A stretch of 10,649 nucleotides of DNA, from contig JAOZUP010000102.1 of NCBI GenBank assembly GCA_029938595.1, forward strand, positions 1 through 10,649. Direction: 5' to 3'. The position numbers were made by a program, and so were the translations under genes. Below are positions 7,459-10,649 of this stretch, piece after piece. How positions within the stretch are numbered: the stretch's first letter is position 1; every line of letters begins with the position of its first letter. The notes under the pieces were generated by a model. It was not told where the DNA came from. It saw nothing but the letters and a program-made list of their open reading frames with translations, and did no database searches. Origin of the DNA: Thermoanaerobaculales bacterium (GTDB lineage Bacteria > Acidobacteriota > Thermoanaerobaculia > Thermoanaerobaculales > Sulfomarinibacteraceae).

Positions 7459-8600
7459 GCCCCGATCGCCAGGGTGTGCATGTCGTGCGTGCCCTCATAT
7501 GTGTGGACCGATTCGATGTTCATGAGGTGGCGCATGATTGGATACTCGTTGACGATCCCGTTGGCTCCGTGGATCTCCCGGGCGAGCTTGGCGCACTCCC
7601 GCGCCACCCACACGTTGTTGCGCTTGGCCAGCGACACCGCGTCGTGAGACATGGTCCCGGCGTCCTTCATTCTGCCGAGTTGCAGCGCGAGGAGCTGACC
7701 TTTGACGATCTCGTTGTACATCCACACCAGCTTTTGCTGCTGGATCTGCTGCGCGGCGATCGGCCGGTCACCGAACTGGATGCGGCTCTTGGCGTAGTTC
7801 AGAGCCGCGGTGAAAGTGGCCATCGCCGAGCCGATCGCCCCCCACGCGATGCCGTATCGGGCCTGGGTGAGACATTTCAGTGGATTCTTCAGACCGGTCG
7901 TCCCAGGCAACAGCCCCTCGGCGGGCAGGCGGCAGTCCCCAAACACCAGCTGCGAGGTGACCGACACGCGGAGGGAGTACTTGCCCTTGTGGTCGGGTGT
8001 GGAGAAGCCTGGGGTGCCGCGTTCGACCAGGAAGCCGCGGATACCCTCTTCGGTGCGCGCCCAGACGACCGCCACATCGGCGATGCTGCCGTTGGTGATC
8101 CAGGCCTTTTCGCCGTTGAGGATCCAGCCGTCGCCCTCGCGCACCGCGCGGGTTCGCATGGCTCCCGGGTTTGACCCGAAATCGGGCTCGGTCAGACCGA
8201 AGCACCCGATTCTCTCACCGCTTCCGAGCTTTGGAATCCAGTGGTCCTTCTGGTCCTGGGTGCCCCACATGAGTATGGGAAACATGACCAGGGAGTTTTG
8301 CACCGACACGAACGAGCGAATACCGGAGTCGCCACGTTCCAGCTCCTGGCAGATCAGACCGTAGGCAACGCTGCTCAGACTGGCGAGGTCGTACTCGGAG
8401 AAACTGGCGCCGAGGAGGTGAAGGTCGCCCATCTCCTTGACGAGGTGGCGGGGAAACACGCCCTCCCAGGCCCACTCCTCGATATCGGGCATGACACGGT
8501 CACGCACCCACGCCTTCACCGAGTCCCGAACCATCCGCTCCTCATCGCTGAGGAGATGATCGATGTGATACAAGTCGAGGTCCTCGAATCTGATTATCAC
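7416..8600 (-). CDS. gcdH: Glutaryl-CoA dehydrogenase (acyl-CoA dehydrogenase family)
   Basis: A 394-residue flavoprotein, the usual length for the family. It oxidises and decarboxylates glutaryl-CoA to crotonyl-CoA in lysine, tryptophan and aromatic-acid degradation, passing electrons to ETF. Sequence blocks match glutaryl-CoA dehydrogenases closely: SSVAYGLICQELERGDSG (76-93), FGLTEPDFGS (134-143), WITNGSIADVAVVWAR (167-182), ARYGIAWG (247-254), FGDRPIAAQQIQQQKL (276-291) and HTYEGTHDMH (366-375). The catalytic base is E369. E88 and R95 correspond to the Glu/Arg pair that contacts the substrate's free carboxylate, which separates this enzyme from other acyl-CoA dehydrogenases; their retention favours the decarboxylating type, though that subtype is inferred. 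The start is GTG at 8600 with GGGAGGG at 8604-8610 three nucleotides upstream. The 3' end overlaps the convergent Y1-like gene by 43 bp. It has its own promoter, so it need not be co-transcribed with cstA. Confidence 0.93.
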   Translation of the reverse strand: MIIRFEDLDLYHIDHLLSDEERMVRDSVKAWVRDRVMPDIEEWAWEGVFPRHLVKEMGDLHLLGASFSEYDLASLSSVAYGLICQELERGDSGIRSFVSVQNSLVMFPILMWGTQDQKDHWIPKLGSGERIGCFGLTEPDFGSNPGAMRTRAVREGDGWILNGEKAWITNGSIADVAVVWARTEEGIRGFLVERGTPGFSTPDHKGKYSLRVSVTSQLVFGDCRLPAEGLLPGTTGLKNPLKCLTQARYGIAWGAIGSAMATFTAALNYAKSRIQFGDRPIAAQQIQQQKLVWMYNEIVKGQLLALQLGRMKDAGTMSHDAVSLAKRNNVWVARECAKLAREIHGANGIVNEYPIMRHLMNIESVHTYEGTHDMHTLAIGAYLTGIRSFDPPSE

Positions 8601-8623
8601 GTTCCCTCCCTTATGGCGGGCCG

Positions 8624-8629
8624 ATTATA
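8624..8629 (-). promoter_or_regulatory. -10 box of the gcdH promoter
   Basis: Read on the minus strand, this is a perfect TATAAT. It lies 23 bp before the GTG start, which would give a leader of about 17 nt containing the AAGGGAGGG ribosome site. No good -35 hexamer is seen 16-18 bp upstream: that place (about 8647-8652) falls inside the heptamer repeat arm and reads AATTCC. Transcription may need an activator, or the A/T-rich repeat may stand in for the -35 or UP element. Confidence 0.5.
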
Positions 8630-8640
8630 CCGATGAGCAA

Positions 8641-8746
8641 GAATTAGGAATTAGGAATTAGGAATATCGGCCCAACCCCACTGACGATTGCCACGACGTG
8701 CCGGGCGGGCGGCATTCCTACATTCCTCATTCCTAATTCCTAATTC
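8641..8746. repeat. Inverted repeat made of tandem 7-bp units (AATTAGG)
   Basis: The left arm, 8641-8665, is three and a half copies of a 7-bp unit reading AATTAGG. The right arm, 8722-8746, is its reverse complement with 24 of 25 positions matching. Further degenerate units (CATTCCT) extend inward to about 8713. The 56-bp interior is GC-rich and non-repetitive. As RNA or extruded DNA it would form a 25-bp stem. The right arm begins 10 bp after the cstA stop codon and the left arm ends 11 bp before the TATAAT of gcdH. It may be a REP/MITE-like element, a terminator-like or mRNA-stabilising hairpin for cstA, or a site acting on the gcdH promoter. No U-run follows the stem, so it is not a standard intrinsic terminator. 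Confidence 0.8.
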
Positions 8747-8756
8747 CCGATGGCGG

Positions 8757-10445
8757 TCAGCCATCGGGGAGTACGATGTCCAGGTTCTCTTCGGCTGGCG
8801 TCCGCGAGTAACGGACGACTGCCAACACAGCCTCCACCACCAGCCACACCGCGATGAGCGAGATCGCGCCGCCGATGACGAGCAGGGTGAGGTTGCCGGT
8901 CTTCGCGAATGACACCAGCTTGATGCTCATTGCCACCAGGGTCGTGACCATCATGAAGACCATGGGGATGAGATAGGGCAGGGCCGGACGTTTTCGCTCG
9001 AGCAGGTAGAGCGAGACCGTGAGCAGGGCGAGGCCGGCGAGGAGCTGGTTGGTGGAGCCGAAGAGCTGCCACAGGGCGAGCCCGGCCGAACGGCCCTCGA
9101 TGCGATAAAAGGCGAAGAAGGAGATGGCGGCGACGGCAGCGGTCGATGATATGTAGCGGTTGCCGAGGGGCCGGAAGCGAAGGGTTGTTCCAATTTCCTC
9201 GAGGTTGTAACGCAGCAGTCGGGTGGCGGAGTCGAGCGTGGTGAGGGCGAAGCTCACCACCACGACCGCGATAAGGGTGCGAGCCATCTGCTCGGGCACG
9301 CCGACCGCGGAGACAAAGCGGGTGGCGCCCTCGATGAAAGCGCTCATGCTCGAGCCCAGACCCTGGATCGATGCCCAGTCCGCGTAGTGGTGCTTCCAGG
9401 CGGCCGGTGACACGAAACCCGCAGTGCAGGCGAGGACGGCGGCGAGGCCGAGCAACGACTCGCCGATCATCGCACCGTAGCCGATCGGGCGGGCCTGCGG
9501 TTCGCGGTCGAGCTGTTTAGCGGTGGTCCCGGAGGACACCAGCGAGTGGAAGCCCGACGCCGCGCCGCAGGCGATGATGATGAAGACGAAGGGGTACATC
9601 GGTGGCGCGCCCACCGGGTGGGTGTCGACCACCGGCGAGGCGAACTCGGGGCGAAGGATAAAGAAGCCGATGTAGGTCAGACCGAGGCCGAGGTAGAGGA
9701 GGAGTGAGTTGAGGAAGTCGCGCGGCTGCAGCAGCGACCATACGGGAAGCACCGAGGCGAGCCAGGCGTAGGCGAGGAGGATCCACGTCCAACCGCCGAT
9801 CGAGGCCCAGCGCACGGGGAACGACGGCGACGCGATGACCACCGCCAGGGTGATGACGAAGGCAATTCCGATCAGGACCCACAGGTTCTGTGCGCGCCGC
9901 CGGACCAGCCAACCGACGCTCAGGGCGAGAATCAGAATTGTGGCTGAAGGCACGACCGACTCAGGGTAGTTGTCGGTGGAAAACAGGAGCGCTACGACGT
10001 AGGAGAAGACTCCCATCGCGAGGGCGATGGCGAAGAAGATGATGGCGTGCATCAGCGACTTGGCGCGCTTGCCCATCAGGCCCTCGGCTATGGCGCCGAT
10101 CGAGAGCCCCTTGGCGCGCACCGAGATCACCAGCGCACCGAAGTCGTGGACGCAGCCGACCAGGATTGAGCCGAAGACCACCCAGATCATCGCCGGCAGC
10201 CAGCCCCAGACCACCGCGATGGCCGGACCGAGCATCGGCGATAGCCCGGTGATCGACGCGTAGTGGTGGCCGAAGAGGACCACGGGCTGAGTCGGTACGT
10301 AGTCCACCCCGTCCTCGAGCGCGTGGGCAGGGGTCACGAAATCGGCCCGCAGCGAGAAGACCTCCTGTGCCAGGTACCGCGAGTAGAACAGATATCCAGC
10401 AAAGTACACCGCGAAGCAGACCAGAACTGCCAGTACCGATGTCAT
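8757..10445 (-). CDS. cstA: Carbon starvation protein CstA family transporter
   Basis: A 562-residue polytopic membrane protein, shorter than the ~700-residue E. coli CstA, as in many non-enteric relatives. Family blocks appear in order: FGHHYASITGLSPMLGPAIA (58-77), VHDFGALVISVRAKGLSIG (99-117), WSLLQPRDFLN (236-246), CGAASGFHSLVSSGTTAK (293-310), IGYGAMIGES (321-330), FALTTLDSATRLLRY (399-413) and LWQLFGSTNQLLAGLAL (458-474). The family imports peptides or pyruvate when preferred carbon is short; the substrate here is not determined. The start is ATG 10445 because the N-terminus MTSVLAVLVCFAVYFAGYLFY is the usual first membrane helix. The frame is open back to a GTG at 10622, but that 59-codon extension is Arg/Gly-rich and unlike the family. 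No clear Shine-Dalgarno precedes the ATG. The next gene downstream (gcdH) is on the same strand, 156 bp away, past a large inverted repeat. Confidence 0.95.
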   Translation of the reverse strand: MTSVLAVLVCFAVYFAGYLFYSRYLAQEVFSLRADFVTPAHALEDGVDYVPTQPVVLFGHHYASITGLSPMLGPAIAVVWGWLPAMIWVVFGSILVGCVHDFGALVISVRAKGLSIGAIAEGLMGKRAKSLMHAIIFFAIALAMGVFSYVVALLFSTDNYPESVVPSATILILALSVGWLVRRRAQNLWVLIGIAFVITLAVVIASPSFPVRWASIGGWTWILLAYAWLASVLPVWSLLQPRDFLNSLLLYLGLGLTYIGFFILRPEFASPVVDTHPVGAPPMYPFVFIIIACGAASGFHSLVSSGTTAKQLDREPQARPIGYGAMIGESLLGLAAVLACTAGFVSPAAWKHHYADWASIQGLGSSMSAFIEGATRFVSAVGVPEQMARTLIAVVVVSFALTTLDSATRLLRYNLEEIGTTLRFRPLGNRYISSTAAVAAISFFAFYRIEGRSAGLALWQLFGSTNQLLAGLALLTVSLYLLERKRPALPYLIPMVFMMVTTLVAMSIKLVSFAKTGNLTLLVIGGAISLIAVWLVVEAVLAVVRYSRTPAEENLDIVLPDG

Positions 10446-10459
10446 GGCAGTGATGGTAA

Positions 10460-10479
10460 CCCGGCCCGTGCCCGTGCCC
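10460..10479 (-). promoter_or_regulatory. G-quadruplex-type motif just upstream of the cstA start
   Basis: On the minus (coding) strand four GGG tracts are separated by loops of 3, 3 and 2 nt (C-runs on the plus strand at 10460-10462, 10465-10467, 10471-10473 and 10477-10479). It is partly made of three perfect tandem GCCCGT hexamers (plus strand 10464-10481). Its 3' edge is 14 nt before the ATG, so in mRNA it would lie at the ribosome binding region. Folding is inferred from the motif only. Confidence 0.5.
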
Positions 10480-10488
10480 GTCCGCCGC

Positions 10489-10511
10489 CCGCGGTCTTCC
10501 TTCGACCGCGG
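10489..10511 (-). promoter_or_regulatory. Perfect 8-bp hairpin in the cstA leader
   Basis: Arms CCGCGGTC (10489-10496) and GACCGCGG (10504-10511) are exact reverse complements around a 7-nt loop. In the minus-strand transcript the loop reads GAAGGAA. The stem is very GC-rich and should be stable; no U-run follows, so it is not an intrinsic terminator. It could be a leader structure or a protein-binding palindrome. Confidence 0.45.
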
Positions 10512-10537
10512 CCACGGTCGCTCACCGGCGTGCCCTC

Positions 10538-10553
10538 GGAACGCGAGCGTTCC
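10538..10553. promoter_or_regulatory. Perfect 7-bp palindrome upstream of cstA
   Basis: GGAACGC and GCGTTCC are exact reverse complements separated by 2 bp. The spacing suits a small dimeric-regulator operator as well as an RNA hairpin with a tetraloop and 6-bp stem. There is no evidence for a specific regulator. Confidence 0.35.
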
Positions 10554-10611
10554 TCGGTCCCGGCGGCGGCGGGCTACGGTCGAGCGGCGGGACGCCCTCG
10601 ACCTCCATTTT

Positions 10612-10639
10612 CCCGCCCCCACCCCCCGCCCACCCGCCC
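10612..10639 (-). promoter_or_regulatory. Dense G-tract (G-quadruplex-type) motif, distal cstA upstream region
   Basis: The minus strand has six runs of at least three G (lengths 3, 3, 3, 6, 5 and 3 in the 5'-3' direction), each separated by a single nucleotide. Single-nucleotide loops are the arrangement expected to fold most stably. It lies about 170 bp upstream of the cstA start. No gene is seen in 10446-10649, and no clear -35/-10 pair. Confidence 0.5.
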
Positions 10640-10649
10640 TCGGAAAGCC

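Noticed and set aside
6734..7500. Complete insertion sequence around the Y1-like gene
   Set aside because: I see no hairpin ends, flanking repeats or partner gene, and the 3' end is fused into gcdH; the gene alone does not define an element.
7335..8174. 279-codon plus-strand frame opposite gcdH
   Set aside because: Antisense shadow of a gene with clear glutaryl-CoA dehydrogenase motifs; its own translation shows no family features.
8641..8746. CRISPR-like or coding origin of the heptamer repeats
   Set aside because: The repeats are 7 bp, contiguous and inverted, with no unique spacers of regular length, and no cas gene is nearby.
10446..10622. N-terminal extension of CstA from a GTG at 10622
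   Set aside because: The extra residues are Arg/Gly-rich and translated from G-rich repeats and palindromes; the family normally begins with the membrane helix at the ATG at 10445.

Overview
The window is 10.6 kb of GC-rich bacterial DNA. It carries seven protein genes and no RNA genes, CRISPR array or complete mobile element that I can recognise. I favour an Acidobacteriota-like soil or sediment lineage, as inference from family content only: a TPR protein ending in the 'LRSDPRFQDLLRRM' tail common on kinase/winged-helix-TPR sensors, a DUF6599-like lipoprotein, a Tat-exported ferredoxin-fused aldo/keto reductase and a very large glycosyltransferase-like membrane protein. No marker gene is present to fix the phylum.

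Layout. 1-962 (+): 3' end of a TPR regulator that starts outside the window. 963-1109: short convergent gap with no clear terminator. 1110-6733 (-): three closely spaced genes, transcribed as aldo/keto reductase, then a small lipoprotein, then a 1121-aa GT39-like/PA14-like/beta-propeller protein. The gaps are 26 and 42 bp, so they probably form one operon devoted to envelope or periplasmic chemistry. A near-perfect hairpin sits directly in front of the start codon of the last gene. 6734-6867: 134-bp divergent spacer. 6868-7458 (+): a relative of IS200/RAYT Y1 transposases whose HUH motif is degenerate. Its 3' end overlaps the next gene tail to tail by 43 bp. 7416-8600 (-): glutaryl-CoA dehydrogenase, with a GTG start, a strong Shine-Dalgarno and a perfect TATAAT box. 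8641-8746: a large inverted repeat built from a 7-bp tandem unit, lying between the cstA stop codon and the dehydrogenase promoter. 8757-10445 (-): carbon starvation protein CstA. 10446-10649: gene-free, very G-rich (on the minus strand) leader of cstA, with two G-quadruplex-type motifs and two perfect hairpins.

How the genes may work together (inference): the dehydrogenase (lysine/tryptophan and aromatic degradation) and CstA (peptide or pyruvate uptake) both suit an amino-acid-scavenging heterotroph. The three-gene block is an exported redox/lipoprotein/glycosyl-transfer set of unknown purpose. I did not find a clear new defence or mobile system. The most unusual signals are the degenerate transposase-like gene, the heptamer inverted repeat on a promoter, the structured cstA leader, and the architecture of the 1121-aa protein.
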